Source of the DNA: Alphaproteobacteria bacterium
GTDB taxonomy: Bacteria > Pseudomonadota > Alphaproteobacteria > Caulobacterales > Maricaulaceae
Length of the DNA: 64,000 nucleotides
Reading direction: 5' to 3'
Assembly: GCA_016124675.1 (NCBI GenBank)
Contig: WGNG01000017.1
Location: 1 to 64,000, forward strand
Translations under genes and position numbers: made by a program
Notes under the pieces: model-generated
Told to the model about the DNA's origin: nothing
What the model saw: only the letters and a program-made list of their open reading frames with translations
Databases searched by the model: none
Part shown: positions 43,881-52,335 of the stretch, piece by piece
Layout: the number at the start of each line of letters is the position of its first letter
Position numbering within the stretch: the first letter of the stretch is position 1

Positions 43881-44243
43881 GTGACCGAAACCCCTGAACT
43901 CCCTGAAACCCTGGTCTATGTGTCGATCACGGGGCTGCGCGTGCGCCATCCGCGCCATGACATGCTGTTCTGGGAGCATGCCGTGGCCTCCATGCTCCAG
44001 GCCCAGAGCGCGCAGGGCAATCTGCGCGCCGAGGCGCGCACGGTGGATGATGTGCACCATACGCTCAGCGTCTGGGAGAGCCGGGAGGCAATGCTCGCCT
44101 ATCTGCGCAGCGGGCCGCATCTGGAGGCGCTGCGCCTGTTTCGCAAGATCGCAACGGGCAAGGTGCTGGGCCTGCACACAGACACCGTCCCCGCCTGGGC
44201 TGATGTGCCGAAGCTCTGGCGCGAGCAGGGCCGGGACGTCTGA
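43881..44243 (+). CDS. ABM/DUF3291-like small protein
   Basis: A 120-aa protein with the alternation of a dimeric alpha/beta-barrel fold. An initial beta-strand ETLVYVSITGLRV is followed by a helix (FWEHAVASMLQAQSAQGNLRAEAR) and HHTLSVWESREAMLAYLRSGPHLEALRLFRKI. This resembles antibiotic-biosynthesis monooxygenase/DUF3291-type proteins. The assignment is by pattern only. It starts 18 bases past the TetR operators, facing away from SDR-tetR, so it probably belongs to the same regulon. Confidence 0.7.
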   Translation: MTETPELPETLVYVSITGLRVRHPRHDMLFWEHAVASMLQAQSAQGNLRAEARTVDDVHHTLSVWESREAMLAYLRSGPHLEALRLFRKIATGKVLGLHTDTVPAWADVPKLWREQGRDV

Positions 44244-44316
44244 GCCGGTTCGAGGGCGCCCCCTACCCCCGCCGCAGCGGCATCGTCAGACAGCCGCCTC
44301 CGACGCACGCACCCGC

Positions 44317-45747
44317 CTAATCCTCCCCCGCCGGAAAGGTCAGCGCGATGCGCAGGCCGGGGCCGTGGCCGTCCACAGCGCCGGGGCCGTCATCGAGGGT
44401 GAGCGCGGCGCCGTGCACCTCGGCGATGGCCTGGACGAGCGACAGGCCGAGCCCGACGCCCGGCAGGGAGCGCGATTTTTCCAGCCGCACAAAACGCTCC
44501 AGCACGCGCGCGCGGTGCTCCATGGGGATGCCCGGTCCGGTGTCGGTGACGGAGATTTCCAGCGCGCCGGCCGCCGTGCGCCGTCCGCGCAGCACCACCG
44601 CGCCCCCCCCGGGCGTGTATTTCACGGCGTTGTCGAGGATGTTGGCCACGGCCTGGGCGATGAGCTCGCGGTCGCCCAGAAGGGTGAGGCCGGGCGGGCA
44701 GTCGCAGGCGAATTCCAGGCCCGTCTCCTCGCACACTGGCTCATAAAGCTCGGCCACGTCGCTGAGCAGGGCAGTGATGTCCAGCGTCTCGAACGCGCGG
44801 CGGCGTTCGCCGGCCTGCAGCCGGGCCAGCGACATGACGGCGTTGAAGGTGCGAAGGAGCTCGTCCACATCGCTGATGGCGCGCTGCAGCGCCGCCTCGC
44901 GCGCCTCGGCGTCGTCAGAATCGATGAGCGCGCCTTCGAGGCGCCCGCGCAGGCGCGTCAGCGGCAGGCGCAGATCGTGGGCGATGGAATCGCCCGCCGT
45001 GCGCATGCGCTGCATGAGATGCTCCACCCGGTCGAGCATGGCGTTGAAGTTGGAGGAGAGCTCGTCGAGATCATCGCCGGTGTGATTGCGCGGGGCGCGG
45101 GTCTCCAGCCGGCCGGCCTTGATGGCGCGGGCCGCGGCGTTGATGGCGTCGAGGCGGCGCGAGAAGCGGCGGCTGACCACGGCGCCGGAGATGATCCCCA
45201 GCCCCAGCGCCAGGGCCGAGGCGAGCAGCACGGCGTTGAGCGTGTTGGAGACAAAGCGCGCCTCCTCCTCCACATCCATGCCGACGAACACGCGGTGGCC
45301 GCCCGACAGCTCGGCGATCCGGCCGCGCGCATTGCGCCCCTCGCCACCCTGCGCGCCGTCGGCGGGCGCGCGGTCATAGACAAAGCGCACGCGGCCCTGC
45401 GCATCGGCAGGCGCGGCGGGCAGGCCGGAGATATTGCCTGACAGGCGGCGCCGGTCAGGATCGAGGAAGAGATAGAGAAACTCCCCGCCCCCCACCGATC
45501 GCTGGACGATATAGCGGTTGGCCGCAGAGGCGCCGCCCGCGGCGTAGCGGGCCTCGATCTGCGCAATCTCGGCGGTGATGGAGGCATCGGCCCGGTTCAT
45601 CGAGGCGCCCACCGTGGCGGCGTAGACCAGAGCCAGGATGACAAAGCTCGACAGCGCAAACAGGCCCGCCGACAACAGCGTCAGCCGGAAGGCGGTGGTG
45701 CGCAGGAAGCGCGGCAGGGGCCAGGTCTGTCCTTCGGGCTGGGTCAC
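44317..45747 (-). CDS. Sensor histidine kinase
   Basis: A 476-aa membrane kinase. It has two transmembrane helices (about 22-47 and 170-192) flanking a periplasmic sensor of some 120 residues, then HAMP and the H-box DSIAHDLRLPLTRLRGR. The N-box NILDNAVKYT and glycine boxes DTGPGIP and GVGLGLSLV complete the ATPase domain. It starts with GTG, 31 bases after its response regulator. In Rhizobiales the same kinase pair sits between degP and glnE; here three genes separate it from glnE. Confidence 0.93.
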   Translation of the reverse strand: MTQPEGQTWPLPRFLRTTAFRLTLLSAGLFALSSFVILALVYAATVGASMNRADASITAEIAQIEARYAAGGASAANRYIVQRSVGGGEFLYLFLDPDRRRLSGNISGLPAAPADAQGRVRFVYDRAPADGAQGGEGRNARGRIAELSGGHRVFVGMDVEEEARFVSNTLNAVLLASALALGLGIISGAVVSRRFSRRLDAINAAARAIKAGRLETRAPRNHTGDDLDELSSNFNAMLDRVEHLMQRMRTAGDSIAHDLRLPLTRLRGRLEGALIDSDDAEAREAALQRAISDVDELLRTFNAVMSLARLQAGERRRAFETLDITALLSDVAELYEPVCEETGLEFACDCPPGLTLLGDRELIAQAVANILDNAVKYTPGGGAVVLRGRRTAAGALEISVTDTGPGIPMEHRARVLERFVRLEKSRSLPGVGLGLSLVQAIAEVHGAALTLDDGPGAVDGHGPGLRIALTFPAGED

Positions 45748-45778
45748 GCCGTCTCGCGGGCTGGTCAGGAAAAGGGCC

Positions 45779-46450
45779 TCAGGACTGGAGACGATAGCCC
45801 GCCCCGCGCACGGTGTGCAGCATGGAGGAGCTGAACGGCTTGTCGATCTTGGCGCGCAGGCGCGAGATGTGCACGTCGATCACATTGGTCTGGGGGTCGA
45901 AATGATAATCCCACACCTTTTCCAGCAGCATGGTGCGGGTGACGACCTGGCCGGCATTGCGCATCAGGAATTCCAGAAGCCGGAATTCGCGCGGCTGCAA
46001 CAGGATCGCCTCGCCGCCGCGCTTTACGGTGCGCGCCAGAAGGTCCATCTGCAGATCACCGACCTCCAGACGGGTCTTCACCGCGTCGGGGTTGCGGCGG
46101 CGGGCAAGCGCGTCGACGCGGGCGATGAGCTCGGACGGAGCGTAGGGCTTGACCAGATAATCGTCGCCGCCGGCTTTCAGGCCGTCGACGCGGTCATCCA
46201 CCTCGCCCAGGGCTGACAGGATCAGCACCGGGGTCTTGTCGCCCTCGGCGCGCAGGGCGGCGACCATGGACAGGCCATCGCGCCGCGGCATCATGCGGTC
46301 GACGATCAGCACGTCGAACGCGCCCTCGCGCGCCAGGGCGAGCCCGTCCTCGCCGTCATGGGCGGTGTCGGCGACGTGCCCGCACTCGCGCAGCATTTTT
46401 GCAATGTTGCGCGCGACCTCCCGGTCATCCTCGACAATCAGAACCCGCAT
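45779..46450 (-). CDS. OmpR/PhoB-family response regulator
   Basis: A 223-aa regulator with a receiver domain (VLIVEDDREVARNIAKML; phospho-acceptor Asp in VLIVDRMMPRRDG; Lys in DDYLVKPY). A winged-helix DNA-binding domain follows (LQPREFRLLEFLMRNAGQVVTRTMLLEKVWDYHFDPQTNVIDVHISRLR). It is transcribed leftward before the kinase gene and after degP. Direct CGTAA repeats upstream of degP are possible binding sites. The ATG at 46450 starts the receiver domain; the frame is open to 46534. Confidence 0.95.
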   Translation of the reverse strand: MRVLIVEDDREVARNIAKMLRECGHVADTAHDGEDGLALAREGAFDVLIVDRMMPRRDGLSMVAALRAEGDKTPVLILSALGEVDDRVDGLKAGGDDYLVKPYAPSELIARVDALARRRNPDAVKTRLEVGDLQMDLLARTVKRGGEAILLQPREFRLLEFLMRNAGQVVTRTMLLEKVWDYHFDPQTNVIDVHISRLRAKIDKPFSSSMLHTVRGAGYRLQS

Positions 46451-46552
46451 GGCGTCCTCACATCCGTTTGCGTGCGCCAGCGGACCCCGAGCGGGGCGTG
46501 GCGCGTGACCGGGCCTGACTGCGTCAGCCCGCACGCTCTACCTCTTTGATTC

Positions 46553-46601
46553 AGAGCGCAATTTATCCGAAAACCGGTTCCCGCTTTTCGGATTGCGCTC
46601 T
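46553..46601. repeat. Palindromic element at the degP 3' end
   Basis: AGAGCGCAAT (46553-46562) is complementary to ATTGCGCTCT (46592-46601), and inside it TCCGAAAA (46566-46573) pairs with TTTTCGGA (46585-46592). The core reads AAAACCGGTTCCCGCTTTT, a type widespread in alphaproteobacterial intergenic regions (from memory). It overlaps the degP stop codon and could separate degP from the two-component genes transcriptionally. Confidence 0.75.
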
Positions 46602-48081
46602 AGTCCATCTCGTCCAGATCCAGCGCGGCGTAACGCTGCTGGCCGCCCTGCATGGCGACGAACACCAGAAGGGCCGCGCGCCCGCGTGCGCGCACCTCTT
46701 CGGCGGCGGCGCGGAAATCGGCCACGGTGCGCACATCGCGCCCGCCCGCTTCCAGGATCGCGTCGCCCGGGCGCAGGCCCTTGCGGGCCGCTTCGGAGTC
46801 CGGCTCGATGTCGGCGACGAGGAGGCCGCGATCGCCCAGATCCAGGCGCGCGCGGTCCTGCGCGGACGGAGCTTCCAGCGTCATGCCGAAGAAGCGCGGC
46901 GCATCTTCCGGCGCCTCAGGCCGGACCGGCGCTGCGGGACCGTTGATGTCGGCGGGACGCTCGGCCAGGCGCACGCGCACGGTGCGCTCGCGGCCATCGC
47001 GCACCACGCCGAGCGTGATCTGCTCGCCCGGCGCAAAGGCGCCCACGCGCTGGGTCAGCACGCGCGCGCCGGACACCGGCACGCCGTTGATGGTGGTGAC
47101 GATGTCGCCATTCTGCAAACCGCCCTGCTCGGCGGGGGTGCCGGCCAGCACCTGGTTGATCAGCACGCCGTCCATGTCCTCATCCAGGCCCATGGCGTCG
47201 AGCAGATCCGCCGTGAGGTCGGCGGGCGAAATCCCGAGATAGCCGCGGCGCACCTCGCCACGCTCGATGAGCTGGTCGATGATGGAGGCCGCCACGTCGG
47301 AGGGAATGGCGAAGCCGATGCCGACATTCCCGCCCGTGGGCGAGATGATGGCGGAGTTCACGCCGACGACGCGGCCATTAAGGTCAAAGGCGGGACCGCC
47401 CGAATTGCCGCGATTGATGGGCGCGTCCACCTGGAGAAAATCGATATAGGCCTGGGCCGGGCTCATCTGGCGCCCGATGGCCGAGACGATGCCGGCGGTC
47501 GCCGTGCCGCCCAGGCCGAACGGATTGCCCACCGCCACGACCCAGTCGCCGACGCGGATGTCGAGCTCGCGCGCCAGCTCCACATAGGCGAAGGGGCGCG
47601 AGCCCGGCTCGACGCGCAGGAGCGCCAGATCGGTCAGCTCGTCGCGCCCGACCACCTGAGCCGGAAAGCTGCGCCCGTCGCTGAGCGCCACGCGGATGGA
47701 ATCGGCGCCGGCGATGACATGGTTGTTGGTGACCAGAAGCCCGTCGGGGCTGATGAAGAAGCCCGAGCCCTGAGACCGGCGCGGACGCGGCGCGGCCTGC
47801 GGGCCGGGCATGCCGCCAAAACGCTCGAAGAATTCACGCAGCTGCGGCGGCATCTCGCTGAGATCGGGGACCTCTTCGGGGCTGACAGCGCCTTCGGCCT
47901 CGATGGAGACCACGGCCGGGCTGACCCGTTCGATCAGATCGGCGAAACTCATCGGCGCGCCGTTGGGCGCCGCATAGGCCTGGGCATGAGCGGACGCGCC
48001 GGTCAGGGCTGCGCCCGGAACAGACGCGGCGAGGGCGAGGCCGGCGGCGGCGGAAACAAGCAAGCGCTGGGTCAGTGTCAT
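46600..48081 (-). CDS. degP: Do-family serine protease (DegP-like)
   Basis: A 493-aa periplasmic protease-chaperone for misfolded envelope proteins. It has a signal peptide (residues 1-34, AHA), then a trypsin-like domain with the triad His in VTNNHVIAGAD, Asp in LTDLALLRV and Ser in NRGNSGGPAFD. Two PDZ domains follow (about 265-350 and 395-480). The ATG at 48081 is chosen as start of the signal peptide. The gene is followed by a response regulator and kinase, a conserved alphaproteobacterial order. Confidence 0.94.
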   Translation of the reverse strand: MTLTQRLLVSAAAGLALAASVPGAALTGASAHAQAYAAPNGAPMSFADLIERVSPAVVSIEAEGAVSPEEVPDLSEMPPQLREFFERFGGMPGPQAAPRPRRSQGSGFFISPDGLLVTNNHVIAGADSIRVALSDGRSFPAQVVGRDELTDLALLRVEPGSRPFAYVELARELDIRVGDWVVAVGNPFGLGGTATAGIVSAIGRQMSPAQAYIDFLQVDAPINRGNSGGPAFDLNGRVVGVNSAIISPTGGNVGIGFAIPSDVAASIIDQLIERGEVRRGYLGISPADLTADLLDAMGLDEDMDGVLINQVLAGTPAEQGGLQNGDIVTTINGVPVSGARVLTQRVGAFAPGEQITLGVVRDGRERTVRVRLAERPADINGPAAPVRPEAPEDAPRFFGMTLEAPSAQDRARLDLGDRGLLVADIEPDSEAARKGLRPGDAILEAGGRDVRTVADFRAAAEEVRARGRAALLVFVAMQGGQQRYAALDLDEMD

Positions 48082-48166
48082 TCGATTGGCGATCCTGTCG
48101 CTGGGGGCGCGCGGGCGAAACCGTGCACCGACTGGGTGATGTAGGCATGACGCACCCGGGATCACC

Positions 48167-48197
48167 ATATTATTACGGCGATCTTACGGATGCGTAA
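48167..48197 (-). promoter_or_regulatory. Direct-repeat sites and promoter upstream of degP
   Basis: Reading the degP strand, CGTAA occurs at 48188-48184 and 48177-48173, exactly 11 bases apart, with an inverted TTACG at 48197-48193. TAATAT (48172-48167) is a reasonable -10 box with no good -35. Direct repeats one helical turn apart over the -35 region are typical of OmpR-family activators, and such a regulator is encoded just downstream of degP. Function is inferred. Confidence 0.4.
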
Positions 48198-48202
48198 TCT
48201 TG

Positions 48203-49402
48203 TCAGCTGTGGTCAGCCGCTTCGGTCTCGATGCGGCTGGCGCGTTCCAGCGTCCGGTGGACCGGGCATTTGCCGGCGATCTCCAGAAGCTTGCCGGACA
48301 GATCGCCCGCCCCGCCCTCGACCGAGATGACGCGGCGGAAGATGTCGGCGGGCCCCTCGCCGCCCGTGTTGCGCTCATGGGTCACGAGGGTGCGGATGCG
48401 GCCCAGATCATGGCCCTTGCGCCGGGCGTACATGCGCAGCGTCATCGTGGTGCAGGCCGCCAGCGAGGCGCAGAGCAGCTGAAAGGGGTGGGGTCCGCCC
48501 TCCAGCCCGCCCATGGATTCAGGCTCGTCCACGATGAAGGCGTGCGGCCCCGCCGCCGCCCAGCAGTGATAGCCGCCAAGCCCGGTCTCCTCCACCAATG
48601 CGGCACTGCCGTCAGGCGCGCGCGGCGGCTCGGGCAGGTCGGGGTCGCCGGCATAGCGCAGCGCCCAGGCGGCGATGACGTCGGCCGCGTGGCGGGCGTC
48701 CGCTTCGTCTGACAACAAATGATCGGCGCCGTCGAGGCTGAGGAAGGTCTTGGGGTGGCGGGCGGCGACGAACAGACGCGTGGCGTTGTCGATGCTCACC
48801 GTCTCGTCGCGCGGCGCGTGGGCGATGAGGACGGCGGCCCTGAGGCTGGCGATCGCGCCGTCGAGCGTGTGGCCTTCGATGTCGTCCAGGAATTGCTTGC
48901 GGATGCGGAAGGGCCGCCCGGCCAGCATGACCTGCGCCTCGCCGTCGCGCTCGATATCGGCGAGCTGGTCCATGAACTGCTTGCGCACATGGGCCGCGTC
49001 CGCAGGCGCGCCGATGGTGGCGACCGCCCTGACGCCGGGCAGGCGCGCCGCCGCCGCGATCACCGCCGCTCCGCCCAGGGAATGACCGATGAGCAGGCCG
49101 GGGGCGGCGTGTTCGGCGGCCAGCCACTGCGCAGCCTTTACCAGATCCTCGATATTTGAGCTGAAATTGGTGTTGGCGAAATCACCCTCGGACTGGCCCA
49201 GCCCGGTGAAATCGAACCGCAGCACGGCGATGCCGTGGCGCGTCAGGCGGCGCGAAATGCGCTGGGCGGCGTGAACGTCCTTCGAGCAGGAAAAGCAGTG
49301 GGCGAAGAGCGCATGAGCGCGCGCGGGGCCAGGCGGGCGCTCCAGACGCGCGGCCAGCGTCTCGCCCAGTGATCCTGTAAACGTCACCTTGTCCGTGCGC
49401 AT
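48203..49402 (-). CDS. Alpha/beta hydrolase-OsmC fusion protein
   Basis: A 399-aa two-domain protein. The N-terminal alpha/beta hydrolase (1-255) has the nucleophile elbow IGHSLGGAAV, a catalytic Asp in APRDETVS and a His in DGADHLL. The C-terminal OsmC-like domain (265-395) has SLAACTTMTLRMYARR and GKCPVHRTLER, placing the two peroxidase cysteines. OsmC proteins reduce organic hydroperoxides. The fusion occurs in several proteobacteria, but its substrate is not known. It sits between the ccm genes and degP. Confidence 0.9.
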   Translation of the reverse strand: MRTDKVTFTGSLGETLAARLERPPGPARAHALFAHCFSCSKDVHAAQRISRRLTRHGIAVLRFDFTGLGQSEGDFANTNFSSNIEDLVKAAQWLAAEHAAPGLLIGHSLGGAAVIAAAARLPGVRAVATIGAPADAAHVRKQFMDQLADIERDGEAQVMLAGRPFRIRKQFLDDIEGHTLDGAIASLRAAVLIAHAPRDETVSIDNATRLFVAARHPKTFLSLDGADHLLSDEADARHAADVIAAWALRYAGDPDLPEPPRAPDGSAALVEETGLGGYHCWAAAGPHAFIVDEPESMGGLEGGPHPFQLLCASLAACTTMTLRMYARRKGHDLGRIRTLVTHERNTGGEGPADIFRRVISVEGGAGDLSGKLLEIAGKCPVHRTLERASRIETEAADHS

Positions 49403-49487
49403 GGCGCAGCCCTCATGTGTCGCGCATTATGCGCTGCAGGCGAACGAGGGTGGGACTGACCGGGCGCCAGGGCAAGGCCCGCAGCGG

Positions 49488-49859
49488 TCAATTGCGCGTG
49501 CGCGGCTTGCGCATGGCGGTGAGGAACAAGGCGCCGCCCAGCAGGAGCAGGACCAGCGGCGCGATCCACAGCGGGGCCGTGCGCGCCTCGAAGGTGGGGC
49601 GCATCAGCACTTCATGGCCGAAGCGCTCCACCATGGCCTGACGCAGGTCGGCGTCGGACTGGCCAAGCGCGACCTGTTCGCGGATGAAGCGGCGCATGTC
49701 CTGGGCCATGGGGGCGGTGGAATCCATCACCGACTCGCCCGCGCACACCATGCAGCGCACCTCGCGCATCAGATCCTGGGCGCGGGCCTCCTCCTCGGGC
49801 GGCAGGCCGCCGGGCGCCGCCTGAAGCGCGAGGGCGAGGATCATCGCCTGGACGATCAT
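49488..49859 (-). CDS. ccmH: Cytochrome c maturation protein CcmH
   Basis: A 123-aa membrane-anchored periplasmic thiol protein that reduces and presents apocytochrome c for heme attachment. The redox motif is RCMVC (about residues 34-38, CxxC), in the family context EVRCMVCAGESVMDS. A C-terminal transmembrane helix spans about 94-114. Its ATG overlaps the ccmF stop. It ends the ccmI-ccmE-ccmF-ccmH operon. Confidence 0.93.
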   Translation of the reverse strand: MIVQAMILALALQAAPGGLPPEEEARAQDLMREVRCMVCAGESVMDSTAPMAQDMRRFIREQVALGQSDADLRQAMVERFGHEVLMRPTFEARTAPLWIAPLVLLLLGGALFLTAMRKPRTRN

Positions 49860-51841
49860 GCCCGCGCCTCCGCCGCCTCGGACGGCGCCGCCGCCTCGGC
49901 CGGCGCATCGGACCGGCCGCGCACGCGCGCCGGGGCGCCGGACATCAGCCGTCCGGTGAGGGCGAGCCCACCGCCCGCGACCACCAGAAAGGCGCCAAAG
50001 CCGAGCATCCAGACCAGCGGGTGATAGGCGGCGCGCAGCTCATAGACCATCTCGCCGTCCTCGCGCAGGCGCGCCTCGCCCACCGAGACATAGAGATCGC
50101 CGCGCCAGTCGGAGCGCAGGCCGACCTCGCGCGTGGTCTGGTCGGCGCCCGGATAATAGCGCCGCTCGGGACTGACGGCGGCGCGGCCATCCACGCGGAT
50201 GGTGGCGCGGTCGGCCATATAGTTCTGCCCGTCCGCCCGCCGGACGCCCTCCAGCGTCAGGGTGTGGCCCGCGATCACGAGGCTTTCGCCCGGCGCCAGG
50301 GCGCGGTTGATATCGGGCGGGCGCGAGGCGTCAGCGGCGGCGCCCAGCGCGATGAAGCCGACCCCGGCATGGGCGAGCGCCCGGCCCATCACCGAGAAAC
50401 GCGCGGCGCGCGCTTTCGCGGCGCGCCAGTGCACGCCGACATCCATGGCCGCGCCGCACAGCGCCCAGGCGCCAACCCCGCCGGCGACCACCGCCAGGAC
50501 CGGCGCGCCGAAGGCGATGAAGGCGATGATCGCGCCCGCCACCGGAACCAGCAGGAACGCGGCGCGCATCTGTTTGAGGCCGGGCTTCGCGCCGCCATTG
50601 GCCCAGGGCAGGAAGGCGGCGACCGGCATGAGCGCTGCGGCCACGATCAGGAGCGGCGTCGCCGAAGCGTCAAAATAGGGCGGGCCGACGGAGATCATGG
50701 GCCAGCCCATGAGATCGACGAACAGGGGATAGAGCGTGCCGATGAGCACCACGCCCGCCGTCACGGCGAGCAGCAGGTTGTTGACGCCGATGAAGGCTTC
50801 GCGGCTGGTGGGTTCAAACCCGTCGCCCTCGCCCAGCGACCCGGCGCGCAGCGCGAACAGGGCGAAACCGGCCACGGCCGAGACGCCCAGCATGCCCAGG
50901 ATCCACATGCCGCGCTCAGGATCGAGGGCGAAGGCATGCACCGAGGTGAGCACTCCCGAGCGCACCAGGAAGGCGCCGAGGATGGAGAGGATGTAGGCGA
51001 TGAGGGCGAGAAACACCGTCCAGCCCGGGAAGGCGCCGCGCTTTTCCGTCGCGATGGCCGAATGGACCAGCGCCGCGCCCAGCAGCCAGGGCATGAAGCT
51101 GGCGTTCTCCACCGGGTCCCAGAACCACCAGCCGCCCCAGCCAAGCTCGTAATAGGCCCACCAGGCGCCGAGCGCGATGCCGCCGGTCAGGCTGATCCAC
51201 GCGCCCAGCGCCCAGGGCCGCAAGGCGGCCGCCAGCTCGCGCCCGCCCGATTTCTGCATGAGGCCGGCGGCCGCGATCGCAAACGCCGCCGACAGGCCGA
51301 CATAGCCCACGTAGAGCATGGGCGGGTGGATGGCCAGGAGCGGGTCCTGGAGGATGGGATTGAGGTCGGCGCCCTGGATCGGCGCGGGCAAAATCCGCTC
51401 GAACGGGTTGGACGCAAAGGCCAGGAAGGCAAAGAAGAGTGAGGACAAGAGGCCCTGGAAGCTCACCGCGCGGGCGCGCAGGGCGGGGTCGCGCGGACCG
51501 ATGCGCGCCAGTCCTAGGCCGAACAGGACGAGGATCCAGCACCACAGGAGCATGGAGCCCTCATGCCCGCCCCAGGTCCCGGAAATCTTGTAGAGGAGCG
51601 GCTTGTCGACATGGGAGTTGGTTGCGACATAGGCGATTGAGAAGTCTGACCGCACAAAGCTGATGATCAGCAAGAGGAAGGCGAACCCGGCGGCGACGAC
51701 GGCGATCTCGGCGGCCGCCGCTCCGGCGCGCGCAGCGCCCGAGCGTCCGCCCTGATCGGCGCCGCGCCAGGACAGAAAGGTCTGCGCCACACAGGCCAGC
51801 AGCGCCAGCGCGATAAGGAAGCGGCCAATCTCGGCGATCAT
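49856..51841 (-). CDS. ccmF: Heme lyase CcmF
   Basis: A 661-aa polytopic membrane protein that, with CcmH and CcmI, joins heme from CcmE to apocytochrome c. It has about 14 helices and the tryptophan-rich heme-handling motif GWGGWWFWDPVENASFMPW. HSAIATEKRGAFPGW and conserved periplasmic histidines follow. A C-terminal soluble stretch carries LTLEGVRRADGQNYMADRA. It is overlapped at both ends by ccmE and ccmH. The last 25 residues are Ala/Glu-rich. Confidence 0.96.
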   Translation of the reverse strand: MIAEIGRFLIALALLACVAQTFLSWRGADQGGRSGAARAGAAAAEIAVVAAGFAFLLLIISFVRSDFSIAYVATNSHVDKPLLYKISGTWGGHEGSMLLWCWILVLFGLGLARIGPRDPALRARAVSFQGLLSSLFFAFLAFASNPFERILPAPIQGADLNPILQDPLLAIHPPMLYVGYVGLSAAFAIAAAGLMQKSGGRELAAALRPWALGAWISLTGGIALGAWWAYYELGWGGWWFWDPVENASFMPWLLGAALVHSAIATEKRGAFPGWTVFLALIAYILSILGAFLVRSGVLTSVHAFALDPERGMWILGMLGVSAVAGFALFALRAGSLGEGDGFEPTSREAFIGVNNLLLAVTAGVVLIGTLYPLFVDLMGWPMISVGPPYFDASATPLLIVAAALMPVAAFLPWANGGAKPGLKQMRAAFLLVPVAGAIIAFIAFGAPVLAVVAGGVGAWALCGAAMDVGVHWRAAKARAARFSVMGRALAHAGVGFIALGAAADASRPPDINRALAPGESLVIAGHTLTLEGVRRADGQNYMADRATIRVDGRAAVSPERRYYPGADQTTREVGLRSDWRGDLYVSVGEARLREDGEMVYELRAAYHPLVWMLGFGAFLVVAGGGLALTGRLMSGAPARVRGRSDAPAEAAAPSEAAEARA

Positions 51842-52335
51842 CGTGCGCTGCTCCCAGCCGCATCGGCGCCGTCAAGGCTGGAGACGGGCGTGGGGTCGCC
51901 GCCCTCTTCCTGCCAGTAACCGGACTCACGCAAGGCCCTGGCGACTTCGGGCGGCATGTAGGTCTCGTCATGCTTGGCGAGCACGGTGGAGGCGGTGAAG
52001 CGGAATTCCTCGTCAAATGCGCCCTCGGCGACGATCCCCTGCCCTTCGCGGAACAGGTCCGGCAGGGCGCCGGCATAGAGGATGCGAATTTCGGCACTGC
52101 CGTCGGTGACGGTGAAATTGGCGCCCCCCGAGGCGGGACGCTCGACCGAGCCGGCCACGACCAGCCCGCCCACACGCACGCGCTGGCCCGGCGGCGGCGG
52201 GTTCTCGGCCACCATGGCCGGCGAATAGAAGAACACCATCGCATCGCGCATGGCCGTGACGGCGAGCGCGGCGGCGATAATCAGGACCGCGCCGGCGGCG
52301 GCGGTGATCCAGAGGCGTCTGCGGGCTTTGGTCAC
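51838..52335 (-). CDS. ccmE: Heme chaperone CcmE
   Basis: A 165-aa periplasmic heme carrier with an N-terminal anchor (residues 8-28) and an OB-fold domain. The heme-binding His122 and Tyr126 lie in LAKHDETYMPPEV. RVRVGGLVVAGSV and NFTVTDGSAEIRILYAGALPD are the family strands. It takes heme from CcmC and passes it to CcmF. ATGA overlaps tie it to ccmI and ccmF. Confidence 0.96.
   Translation of the reverse strand: MTKARRRLWITAAAGAVLIIAAALAVTAMRDAMVFFYSPAMVAENPPPPGQRVRVGGLVVAGSVERPASGGANFTVTDGSAEIRILYAGALPDLFREGQGIVAEGAFDEEFRFTASTVLAKHDETYMPPEVARALRESGYWQEEGGDPTPVSSLDGADAAGSSAR

Noticed and set aside
46546-48144. 532-aa frame antisense to degP
   Set aside because: Shadow of a clear protease gene; no start signals or domain.
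49856-49859. Missing ccmG between ccmF and ccmH as a defect
   Set aside because: Alphaproteobacterial cycHJKL-type operons normally lack ccmG, which sits with ccmABCD elsewhere.
50021-51442. 473-aa frame antisense to ccmF
   Set aside because: Same shadow effect; CcmF has its tryptophan-rich motif and correct overlaps with neighbours.
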